A stretch of 64,000 nucleotides of DNA from contig JAQCJO010000001.1 in assembly GCA_027592925.1 (NCBI GenBank), forward strand, positions 1 through 64,000, written 5' to 3'. Positions 38,993 to 47,602 of the stretch are shown here, piece after piece (positions within the stretch are counted from its first letter, which is position 1; each line of letters begins with the position of its first letter). A program made the translations under genes and the position numbers. The notes below the pieces were generated by a model. It was not told the origin of the DNA and did no database searches. It saw nothing but the letters and a program-made list of their open reading frames with translations. The DNA is from Actinomycetota bacterium. Lineage in GTDB: Bacteria; Actinomycetota; Acidimicrobiia; Acidimicrobiales; Ilumatobacteraceae.

Positions 38993-40365
38993 ACTCAACA
39001 GCCGATCTCGTTGTTCGCAACGCAACACTCGTTGCAACCGTAGACAACGCTCGAAGAGAAATACCTGGCGGTTGGGTTGCAATCACCAACGGGTTAATTT
39101 CTGGTGTTGGAAGTGCTGGCACCGAGCCACAAGCAACTCGCGTCATTAATGCAACTGATTGTCTTGTTACACCTGGGCTCGTCAATACGCATCACCACAT
39201 GTTTCAAAACCTCACGCGGGCATTTCCACCCATGACCAATGCTGCGTTATTTGGTTGGTTGCAAACTTTGTACCCACTGTGGAGCACGCTCGACGAAGAA
39301 GCGGCCAATGTTTCGGCATGGGTGAGCCTTGCAGAGTTGGCACTGTCGGGTTGTACAACTTCGACCGATCACTTGTATGTGCATCCTGGGGGTGGTGGCG
39401 ACTTATTGTCAGCCGAGATCATGGCGGCAAAAGATTTGGGGATGCGCTTTCATCCAACGCGTGGCTCAATGTCGTTGTCGCAAAAAGATGGTGGCCTACC
39501 ACCAGACAATGTGGTGCAGGATCACGACGTTATTTTGGCCGAGTCGCAACGCGCAGTTGAACAGCACCATGATGCCTCGCACGGCGCGATGGTTCGTATT
39601 GCGCTCGCACCATGCTCGCCATTCAGCGTGACCAAGCAATTGATGACAGAGTCCGCTCAACTTGCCGAAAAACTTGATGTGCGCTTGCACACACACTTCG
39701 CTGAAAACTCCGAAGACGATGCATTTTCAGTAGCAACATTTGGTTGCCGACCAACTCAGTATTTAGAAGATGTGGGTTGGTGCACTGATCGCGCATGGGT
39801 TGCACATTGTGTGATGCCAAACCACGATGAAATTCAACAATTGGGCAAAGCCAAAATCGGTGTGGCACATTGCCCAAGCAGCAACATGATTTTGTCGTCG
39901 GGCATTGCGCCGGTTGTCGACTTGCGTGCAGCCGGTGTGCACGTTGGTCTTGGCGTAGACGGTTCGTCGTCTGCCGACTCGGCTTCAATGTGGCTCGAAG
40001 CCAGACAGGCAATGCTGTTGGCCAAGTTGAGCAACGGTGCGGCAGCAGGAACGGCTCGCATGTCGCTCGAGATTGCGACGCGAGGTGGTGCGGGTTGCCT
40101 TGGTCGTGTTGGTGAAATTGGCGAAATCAGTGTGGGTGCCGTTGGTGATCTTGCAATTTGGTCGTTGACTGGTGTTGCCTTTGCCGGCGCAGTTGCCGAC
40201 CCAATCGAAGCATGGTTGCGCTGTGGGCCTACTGGCGCCAAACACACCATCGTGCACGGCAAGTTGGTCGTGGACAACGGCCAAATTGTAAGCAACAAGG
40301 TTGACTCAATGTTGGCGACGCATCGCACAATTGCCAAGCGCATGCAAAATATTGCTCACAACTAA
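38989..40365 (+). CDS. Amidohydrolase (8-oxoguanine deaminase / AtzB-like), probable CTG start
   Basis: Frame open from 38980; LNSTADLVVRNATLVATVDNARREIPGGWVAITNGLISGVG...TPGLVNTHHHMFQNLTRAFP; later metal-site residues HTHFAE, GLGVDGSSS. Confidence 0.82.
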   Translation: MNSTADLVVRNATLVATVDNARREIPGGWVAITNGLISGVGSAGTEPQATRVINATDCLVTPGLVNTHHHMFQNLTRAFPPMTNAALFGWLQTLYPLWSTLDEEAANVSAWVSLAELALSGCTTSTDHLYVHPGGGGDLLSAEIMAAKDLGMRFHPTRGSMSLSQKDGGLPPDNVVQDHDVILAESQRAVEQHHDASHGAMVRIALAPCSPFSVTKQLMTESAQLAEKLDVRLHTHFAENSEDDAFSVATFGCRPTQYLEDVGWCTDRAWVAHCVMPNHDEIQQLGKAKIGVAHCPSSNMILSSGIAPVVDLRAAGVHVGLGVDGSSSADSASMWLEARQAMLLAKLSNGAAAGTARMSLEIATRGGAGCLGRVGEIGEISVGAVGDLAIWSLTGVAFAGAVADPIEAWLRCGPTGAKHTIVHGKLVVDNGQIVSNKVDSMLATHRTIAKRMQNIAHN

Positions 40366-40375
40366 GTGCTGTGAT

Positions 40376-41092
40376 TTAGGCAGACCACTTAGATTGTCCG
40401 AAGCGATATCCAACGCTGCGCACAGTCTGAATCAAGTTGGCGTGTTCTTCGCCAAGTTTTGCGCGCAAGCGACGAATGTGTACGTCTACAGTGCGTGCTC
40501 CACCGAAATACTCATAGCCCCATACTCGCGACAACAATGTTTCGCGCGAAAACACTTTGCCAGGGTTTTGTGCCAAAAACTTGAGCAACTCATATTCCAT
40601 GTAGGTCAAGTCGAGAGGTTGACCACCAAATGATGCTTGGTATGTCTCAAGGTTGAGAATCAGACCGCCGTATTCGACAAGCGATTCACGGATGCCACGA
40701 ATTTCGGTAAAGAACATGTGGCGCAGGCGCGACTCGAGTTCGCGTGGGTGAAACGGTGACAAGCAGAAGTCGTCAAACAAATCGTCGCGCATTTCGAGGT
40801 CGGCAAGCTGTGAGCCGTTGACGAGCACAAGCACATGTCCGACAGGGTTATCGTTTTTTCGTAGCGAGCGACAAAGAGCCCAACCAGCCTCGGGGTCATC
40901 ATCACACATCACCACTGCACCAGCCCAACCTTCAACGGGCTCGCTCTTTGCTGCGTCATCAGCCGATGAAACAGCCTTCCAGCGGTATCCCGCTAGGTCG
41001 AGTGTGCGCGCCAGATCAATGGACGGCGGGTTTGGAAACACGGCGATCATCTGACCGACAACGTTTTCGTTTGCAGAAGTGCGCGTGTTCAC
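40376..41092 (-). CDS. GlnR-like orphan OmpR-type regulator
   Basis: Winged helix LTYMEYELLKFLAQNPGKVFSRETLLSRVWGYEYFGGARTVDVHIRRLRAKLGEEHANLIQTVRSVGYRFG; degenerate receiver; no adjacent kinase; overlaps glnA. Confidence 0.82.
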   Translation of the reverse strand: MNTRTSANENVVGQMIAVFPNPPSIDLARTLDLAGYRWKAVSSADDAAKSEPVEGWAGAVVMCDDDPEAGWALCRSLRKNDNPVGHVLVLVNGSQLADLEMRDDLFDDFCLSPFHPRELESRLRHMFFTEIRGIRESLVEYGGLILNLETYQASFGGQPLDLTYMEYELLKFLAQNPGKVFSRETLLSRVWGYEYFGGARTVDVHIRRLRAKLGEEHANLIQTVRSVGYRFGQSKWSA

Positions 41093-42435
41093 AGCGAGCG
41101 CAAGTAGCGACCAAGTTCGTATTGGCTGATATGAGTCTTATATGTGCGCCACTCTGCGCGCTTGTTGCGCAAGAACCACTCGAAGATGTGATCGCCGAGA
41201 GCTTCGGCAACAAGGCTTGAGTTTTCCATGACATGCAACGCTTCGTTGAGTGACTGCGGCAATTGATGGATGCTCATTTTCTCGAGCACGTCATTGTCCA
41301 TCTCGAACAAGTTGGCGTCGGCCTCAACTGGCAATTCGTAACCCTCTTGAATGCCACGCAATCCTGCAACCAAGATGACAGAGAACGCGAGGTATGGGTT
41401 GCACGCCGGGTCTGGTGATCGGTATTCGATGCGCGTTGCAGAGTCACTATTGCGCTTTGCGATTGGCACGCGGATCAGGCCGCTGCGATTGTTGCGCGCC
41501 CAGGAGATGTGAACGGGTGCTTCAAAGCCAGGAACAAGTCGCTTATACGAGTTGACCGTTTGGTTGGTGACCGCAGTTATTTCGGCGGCATGGCGTAACA
41601 AGCCGGCCATAAAGCATTTTGCAGTGTCGGACAAGTTGTATGCGTCGTTCTCATCATAAAACGCATTTTGTTCGCCCTTAAACAAAGAAAGATGGAGGTG
41701 CATGCCCGAGCCCTGGATGTTTTCGAGAGGCTTTGGCATAAACGTGGCATGCACGTTGTGCAGTGCTGCGATCTCTTTAACAACAAAACGAAATGTCATC
41801 ACGCTGTCGGCCATTGTCAGTGCGTCGGTGTGTCGCAAATCGATTTCGTGTTGGCTTGGCGCATCTTCGTGAAAGCTGTACTCGACAGGGATGCTCATGG
41901 TCTCGAGCGTGCGAATAGTTTCTTTGCGTAGCGAGCTTGGAATATCGGTTGAAGTGAGATCGAAAAAACCACCTTCGTCGAGCAAGACTGGCGTGTTCGT
42001 GCTATCTGGAGGCGCGAGATAAAAATATTCGATGTCGGGGGCAACGTAGAACGAATAGCCCTGGTCGCGAGCAAGACCAAGATTGCGCTTGAGTACTTGT
42101 CGTGGGTCGCCATCAAACGGTGTGCCGTCCAACTTGGCAATGTCACAAAACACTCGAGCCTCTGCGCCTTTTGCGTCGGCCCATGGAAGAACTTCAAATG
42201 TGTTGGCATCGGGGAGCGCAAGCACATCACTTTCTTGCACTCTGCTGTAACCATCGATTGATGATCCGTCAAACGACATTCCGTCGTTGAGAGCATTTTC
42301 CATTTCGGCAGGGCTGATTGCAAACGACTTGAGGTTGCCGAGCACGTCGGTAAACCACAATCTCACCAGGCGGATGCCGCGCTCTTCTACGGTTCGAAGG
42401 ACGTAATCCTTTTGCTGATCGTGCATGGAAGTCAC
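41089..42435 (-). CDS. glnA: Glutamine synthetase type I family
   Basis: MSFDGSSIDGYSRVQESD, GSGMHLHLSLF, NSYKRLVPGFEAPVHISW, RIEYRSPDPACNPYLAFSVIL. Confidence 0.93.
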   Translation of the reverse strand: MTSMHDQQKDYVLRTVEERGIRLVRLWFTDVLGNLKSFAISPAEMENALNDGMSFDGSSIDGYSRVQESDVLALPDANTFEVLPWADAKGAEARVFCDIAKLDGTPFDGDPRQVLKRNLGLARDQGYSFYVAPDIEYFYLAPPDSTNTPVLLDEGGFFDLTSTDIPSSLRKETIRTLETMSIPVEYSFHEDAPSQHEIDLRHTDALTMADSVMTFRFVVKEIAALHNVHATFMPKPLENIQGSGMHLHLSLFKGEQNAFYDENDAYNLSDTAKCFMAGLLRHAAEITAVTNQTVNSYKRLVPGFEAPVHISWARNNRSGLIRVPIAKRNSDSATRIEYRSPDPACNPYLAFSVILVAGLRGIQEGYELPVEADANLFEMDNDVLEKMSIHQLPQSLNEALHVMENSSLVAEALGDHIFEWFLRNKRAEWRTYKTHISQYELGRYLRSL

Positions 42436-42459
42436 CTCAACAGTGTGCCGTGAGAAATA

Positions 42460-42498
42460 TTCAACAGCACCGAGGACCGGATCCTCGGTGCTGTTGAA
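42460..42498. terminator. Perfect 17-bp stem-loop between glnII and glnA (terminator or processing hairpin)
   Basis: TTCAACAGCACCGAGGA-ccgga-TCCTCGGTGCTGTTGAA. Confidence 0.7.
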
Positions 42499-42520
42499 AT
42501 CTGAATAACTACTACTACCG

Positions 42521-43615
42521 CTACTTCTTCTTGGATCCTTTGGCGCCTTTGGACTTCTTTGACGCTGGCTTGGTTGATTTCGCTTTTGCCTTCTTGGCTG
42601 CTGGGGCCTTTACGGCACCACAAACAGTTTCAAGAATCAGACGAGTCACCACGTATGGATCGACGTTGGCGTTTGGACGACGATCTTCGGCGTAGCCCTT
42701 TTTGTCACGAGCGACCTGCCAAGGAATACGTACGGATGCTCCACGATTGGAAACGCCGTATGTGAACTTGTTGTATGGAGCAGTCTCGTGTTTGCCAGTC
42801 AGTCGGCTCTCGATGTCGTGGCCGTAGTTGCTCACGTGTTCCATCACTTTGGTGCCGAGTGCTTTACAAGCGGCTTCAATAGCCGAGTAATCATTGCGCA
42901 TTGCCTTGGTCGAGAAGTTGGTGTGTGCACCAGCACCATTCCAGTCTCCCTTTTGTGGCTTGGCTGCATACGAGATCACTACGTCGTAATCTTCTGCAAT
43001 TCGGTCAAGCAACCAACGAGCAACATACATGTGATCGCTCACCGTGAGTGCGCTTGCTGCACCGATTTGAAACTCCCACTGACCTGGCATTACTTCCGCG
43101 TTTGTTCCCTCGATCATCAGGCCAGCATCCAAACATGCTTGCGTGTGCTCTTCAATAATTGGACGACCAATGACACGACCTGCACCTACGCCGCAGTAAT
43201 ACGGACCCTGTGGTCCTGGCTCGCCGGCCGACTCTGGAAAACCAAGTGGTCGACCATTCATACGCATCATCGTGTATTCCTGTTCGATGCCATAAATCAT
43301 TCCGTGGCTTGCATACTTTGATGCAGCCGCTGCACATGTTGCACGTGTGTTTGTTGGGTGTGGCTTGCCGGTAGTTGCAACCAACACTTCACACAACACC
43401 AAAATATTGTTACCGCCGCGCAAAGGGTCTGGACATGTGAACACTGGGTTCAACACGCAGTCAGATGCATCACCTGTTGCTTGTTCGGTTGACGAGCCAT
43501 CGAAGCCCCAGATCGGTGCAACTTTGACGCCGTTCTTAATAATCTTTGTTTTTGATCGAAGCATCGGTGTTGGTTGATGACCATCGATCCAGATGTATTC
43601 CGCCTGATATGGCAT
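42521..43615 (-). CDS. glnII: Glutamine synthetase type II (eukaryote-like) with Lys-rich C-terminal tail
   Basis: APIWGFDGSSTEQATGDASDCVLNPV, GMIYGIEQEYTMM, GDWNGAGAHTNFSTKAMR, C-terminal KKAKAKSTKPASKKSKGAKGSKKK. Confidence 0.93.
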   Translation of the reverse strand: MPYQAEYIWIDGHQPTPMLRSKTKIIKNGVKVAPIWGFDGSSTEQATGDASDCVLNPVFTCPDPLRGGNNILVLCEVLVATTGKPHPTNTRATCAAAASKYASHGMIYGIEQEYTMMRMNGRPLGFPESAGEPGPQGPYYCGVGAGRVIGRPIIEEHTQACLDAGLMIEGTNAEVMPGQWEFQIGAASALTVSDHMYVARWLLDRIAEDYDVVISYAAKPQKGDWNGAGAHTNFSTKAMRNDYSAIEAACKALGTKVMEHVSNYGHDIESRLTGKHETAPYNKFTYGVSNRGASVRIPWQVARDKKGYAEDRRPNANVDPYVVTRLILETVCGAVKAPAAKKAKAKSTKPASKKSKGAKGSKKK

Positions 43616-43689
43616 TGCATGTCCTTCCGGTTGGGAGAACGGGATTGTGAATTCCGTCCTCAGGTACATCTCTAGTCTCGCAAAATGCC

Positions 43690-43727
43690 GTTTCAATCCC
43701 GTTGCCCAATTGTGAACGGCGTGTGAA
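43690..43727 (-). promoter_or_regulatory. Candidate GlnR operator: four pentamers at exact 11-bp spacing
   Basis: + strand GTTTC(43690) GTTGC(43701) GTGAA(43712) GTGAA(43723); - strand TTCAC-n6-TTCAC-n6-GCAAC-n6-GAAAC upstream of glnII. Confidence 0.65.
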
Positions 43728-43764
43728 GATACGCCAGTCGGATTGCCCCTCTAGCCTGAAGACC

Positions 43765-45477
43765 GTGGCTGCACCGCTCCTCACTCACGCAACTGTGCGC
43801 ATCGGGATGGCCCAGTTCAACCCTGTGGTTGGCGACATTGCATCAAACAGCGCAAGGGTTTCAAGTATTTATGCCGACGCTTTGGCCAGAGGTTGCGATG
43901 TACTGGCGTTTTCCGAACTTGTTCTCACTGGTTATCCACCAGAGGATCTGGTGCTCAAGAGCGGCCTTGTGACAGACAACATTGCGGCACTTCACTCGTT
44001 TGCAGCCACGACATCATCGTGTGTGGCGGTGGTGGGTTTTGTGGACAGAGTGGGCGACGAACTGTTTAATGCTGCTGCAATTTGTGCGCAAGGTCGCGTG
44101 CACGGCGTGTATCACAAACAATTGTTGCCGAACTACAGCGTGTTTGACGAACAAAGATATTTTTCTGCTGGGAAAGATTTTTCGTTGTTTCAAGTTAATG
44201 GTGCGCTGATGGGCGTAACAATTTGCGAAGACATTTGGGAGCCAAGTGGGCCAGTGGCAACGCAAGCACGAGCCGGCGCAGTATTGAACATCAACATCAA
44301 CGGCTCTCCATACCATCGAGGCAAGAGTGGTGAGCGCCAGCAGATGGTGAGTGAACGTGCGCGTGATAACAAATGTGTGATCGCCTATGTCAATCAGGTG
44401 TGTGGTCAAGACGAATTGGTTTTTGATGGCGGCTCAATGTTGTTTGATGCAAGTGGAACATTGCTGGCAAAGTGTGCCCAATTTGTTGAAGAGATCCAGT
44501 TGGTTGATGTTGTCCTGCCACGCGCAGCCGGAGACCCAAGCACAGATATTAAAGAATTGTTGCCGGTTGTTGCGCCGCGCGAAGTTGAATTGATGGGCAC
44601 TATCGCTGCACCAACGAGTGACATTGAACAGATGTATGAGGCACTTGTATTGGGCACGCGCGACTATGTGCGCAAAAATGGTTTTACCGATGTAGTGATC
44701 GGATTGTCTGGCGGCATTGACTCTGCACTTGTTGCAGCAATTGCAGTGGATGCGCTTGGTGCAAAGTATGTGCACGGTGTGTCAATGCCATCTCGTTACT
44801 CGAGTGAAGGCTCGCGCACCGATGCTGCGACACTCGCAAATAACTTGGGCATCGAGATGCAGACGATTTCTATCGAGCCAGCATTTGGGGCGTACTTACA
44901 GATGACTGCCACGAGTTTTGCTGGTCGGCCACAAGACCTAACAGAAGAGAATTTGCAGAGCAGAGTGCGCGGCACCACGCTGATGGCGTTGTCGAACAAA
45001 TTTGGGTGGATGGTGCTGACCACCGGCAACAAGAGCGAGCTCGCCGTTGGGTATTTCACTTTGTACGGCGACTCAGTTGGTGGATACGCAGTCATTAAAG
45101 ACCTGCTCAAAACAAGCGTGTACGAAATGTGTCGTTATATCAACACGAGATCTAAGAAGTCAACAAATCACGAAGTGATCCCTGATGTTGTGATCACGAA
45201 ACCACCGTCTGCCGAACTGCGTCCAGATCAGCGCGACGATCAATCGCTGCCGCCATACGACGTGCTCGATGCAATTCTTGAAATGTACGTAGAGCAAGAC
45301 CAAACTGCCGCTGAGATTATTGCGCTTGGTTTTGACGAAGCACTTGTGCGTCGCATCAGCAGGCTTGTTGACTTGAGTGAATACAAAAGACGGCAAGGAG
45401 CGCCTGGTGTGCGCGTGACATTGAAGGCATTTGGCAAAGATCGACGTCTGCCGATCACTAACGCGTATAGGGGTTAG
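43765..45477 (+). CDS. nadE: Glutamine-dependent NAD+ synthetase
   Basis: N-terminal nitrilase-like domain (MAQFNPVVGDI, FSELVLTGYPPEDL), DVVIGLSGGIDSALVAAIAVDALG. Confidence 0.94.
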   Translation: MAAPLLTHATVRIGMAQFNPVVGDIASNSARVSSIYADALARGCDVLAFSELVLTGYPPEDLVLKSGLVTDNIAALHSFAATTSSCVAVVGFVDRVGDELFNAAAICAQGRVHGVYHKQLLPNYSVFDEQRYFSAGKDFSLFQVNGALMGVTICEDIWEPSGPVATQARAGAVLNININGSPYHRGKSGERQQMVSERARDNKCVIAYVNQVCGQDELVFDGGSMLFDASGTLLAKCAQFVEEIQLVDVVLPRAAGDPSTDIKELLPVVAPREVELMGTIAAPTSDIEQMYEALVLGTRDYVRKNGFTDVVIGLSGGIDSALVAAIAVDALGAKYVHGVSMPSRYSSEGSRTDAATLANNLGIEMQTISIEPAFGAYLQMTATSFAGRPQDLTEENLQSRVRGTTLMALSNKFGWMVLTTGNKSELAVGYFTLYGDSVGGYAVIKDLLKTSVYEMCRYINTRSKKSTNHEVIPDVVITKPPSAELRPDQRDDQSLPPYDVLDAILEMYVEQDQTAAEIIALGFDEALVRRISRLVDLSEYKRRQGAPGVRVTLKAFGKDRRLPITNAYRG

Positions 45478-46664
45478 TGCGCTCCACCTAACTTTTTGTA
45501 GGTGAGGATAGAGATCGCTGCAAGAATTCCGAAGCCTGAGCCGATGAGAGCAGGCACATCGACACCGTGTTTTTCGTATGCACGCGTTGCAACGATGGCG
45601 ATGATGGCGCGACCGAGCGTGCCGGCTCCGAGCACCCAACCAAGACCAGCACCCGGGCTATTGGGCACAAGTTGTGAAGCAATTGGCAACAAACTGACAA
45701 CCGCAAATTCAAATCCGAGGAAATACACGCCAACCGCAATGAGGCCAAACACGATGTTTGTCGATGCAAGTGCAAGCAAGATGCCAGCAGGCACGATCAT
45801 TAGTGCGCCACCCGCAATTGAGCGTTCTTTGCCCCAACCATCAGTGCGGTGAGCACTATTTAAAGATGCAAACAGTTCGACGGCACCAAGTGCAAAACCG
45901 ACCGCGGCGAGACGTGCAGCACCAAAACCAAATTGATCTTGCAACCAAGCGCCAAATGTGACGAACAAACTCTGTGCACTCGACATGATGCAAAACATCG
46001 TGATTACGGCGAGCCACCCACGACCGTGCACTCGTGTCTTTGCACCTTGCACATGTGGCGTAATGACACGTGGCTCTGAGTTAACGCGCTTGGCAATGGA
46101 TGCAGTGACAACAACGAGGCAGATGATGCCAAATAGGTATCCAATGCGCCAGTTGGTTGCAGCAGTGATGAGCCCCATGATTGACACACCAACGAGCAAT
46201 CCAAGAGCCCACGAAGTTTCGGTGAGGCCAACGATGCGGCCGCGTTGTTGGTATGGCACATGATCAGCAATCCATGCACCGAGTCCGAGATCAAAACTTT
46301 GCTTTGTGAGTGCAAGCACGGTGACACCAATCGCAAACCACACAACACCTGGTGCAACAGCGGCAATTATGCAGCCAAGAATGGTGCCAACAAGACCGAT
46401 CACCATCGCGTTGCGATGTGTCAGTCGGTCGACAATGCGCCCAGCAAGCGGTGAACCGAAACCCGACAATTCAGAGACAAACACTGCAACGCCGATGTCG
46501 GAGAGTGAGACATTGAAATCTTTGGCGATGATTGCCAAAAAGGGCGGAGCAAATCGGTAGCAAGCATTTGCAACGAGTCGACCGAGCGTGACAATCGAGA
46601 TGTTGCTGCGAATTTCTGGCTCAAAGGAATCGTCAAGCAGACGGTTGAAGATTCGACTGAGCAT
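45474..46664 (-). CDS. Major facilitator superfamily transporter
   Basis: About 12 hydrophobic segments; GSPLAGRIVDRLTHRNAMVIG; start chosen at MLSRIF. Confidence 0.87.
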   Translation of the reverse strand: MLSRIFNRLLDDSFEPEIRSNISIVTLGRLVANACYRFAPPFLAIIAKDFNVSLSDIGVAVFVSELSGFGSPLAGRIVDRLTHRNAMVIGLVGTILGCIIAAVAPGVVWFAIGVTVLALTKQSFDLGLGAWIADHVPYQQRGRIVGLTETSWALGLLVGVSIMGLITAATNWRIGYLFGIICLVVVTASIAKRVNSEPRVITPHVQGAKTRVHGRGWLAVITMFCIMSSAQSLFVTFGAWLQDQFGFGAARLAAVGFALGAVELFASLNSAHRTDGWGKERSIAGGALMIVPAGILLALASTNIVFGLIAVGVYFLGFEFAVVSLLPIASQLVPNSPGAGLGWVLGAGTLGRAIIAIVATRAYEKHGVDVPALIGSGFGILAAISILTYKKLGGAH

Positions 46665-46686
46665 GTGCACTAAATCTACAGCGAGG

Positions 46687-47322
46687 CTATAACGAATCTG
46701 TCGGCGTAATATCGCCTGAGACGTCACCGATCACAGAAACAATGTCGCCAGCAGTGATGCGATTATTGCGATGCACAAAAAACCAGCAGCCGCCCAAGTT
46801 GTGCAACTTTGGATTGTATGCGCCGAGTGTGTGACGCAATGTGCGAATGACCCCGCTGTGACTGACGATCAGTGCCGTTGGCATGCTCTCGCTTGCACTT
46901 GCAGCACACGATGCTGCGATATCGCAAAATGCAGCAGTCGACCTGGCGACGATTGACTCATCGGATTCGAAGCCATCGGGCTTACGTCGATCGATGAGGT
47001 AACCAGGCCACTGCGCCTCAATTTGGTGGCGAGTCAAACCCTGCCACGGACCGACATCGGATTCGAGTAGTCGTTCGTCTACAACTACTGGGCCAACTCC
47101 ATGCATCTCGGCAATAATCTGCGCGGTGTGCAGTGCACGTTGCAGTTGACTCGATGCGATGTAGTCAAAGGTGCCAAGTCGTTCGGCTGCAAGTCTGGCT
47201 TGGTTGATTCCGGCCTCGGTCAACTCGATATCGGCGTGTCCTTGCCAGCGCTCTTGCACATTCCACTCCGATTGGCCATGGCGGATGACCAGCAGTTGGG
47301 CAATGACGTCATTTGCAGACAC
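46687..47322 (-). CDS. Histidine phosphatase (phosphoglycerate mutase-like) family protein
   Basis: LLVIRHGQSEWNVQERWQGHADIELTEAGINQARLAAERL, LIVSHSGVIRTL. Confidence 0.9.
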   Translation of the reverse strand: MSANDVIAQLLVIRHGQSEWNVQERWQGHADIELTEAGINQARLAAERLGTFDYIASSQLQRALHTAQIIAEMHGVGPVVVDERLLESDVGPWQGLTRHQIEAQWPGYLIDRRKPDGFESDESIVARSTAAFCDIAASCAASASESMPTALIVSHSGVIRTLRHTLGAYNPKLHNLGGCWFFVHRNNRITAGDIVSVIGDVSGDITPTDSL

Positions 47323-47359
47323 AAGAACGCAGGGTAGTGGTAAAAGATACGATGAGGAT

Positions 47360-47602
47360 GTGGTTCAACTGCGAATGTTTGCCTCGGCCCGTGAAGCGGC
47401 CGGAACTGCTCGTGACACAATGCCTGGCGACACGGTCGATCAGGTATTGGCTGGTGCCGTTGCCCGATTTGGAGCAGACTTTGCAACAGTGTTGCAATCA
47501 TGTCGAGTGTGGGTCAACGGCGAGTCGGTCGAAGGTACCTCGGCAGTTACAGACACTGACGAAGTTGCGATTCTTCCACCAGTGTCGGGGGGCGACAAGT
47601 GA
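47360..47602 (+). CDS. MoaD/ThiS-family beta-grasp protein
   Basis: VVQLRMFASAREAAGTARDTMPGDTVDQVL...DTDEVAILPPVSGGDK. Confidence 0.85.
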   Translation: MVQLRMFASAREAAGTARDTMPGDTVDQVLAGAVARFGADFATVLQSCRVWVNGESVEGTSAVTDTDEVAILPPVSGGDK

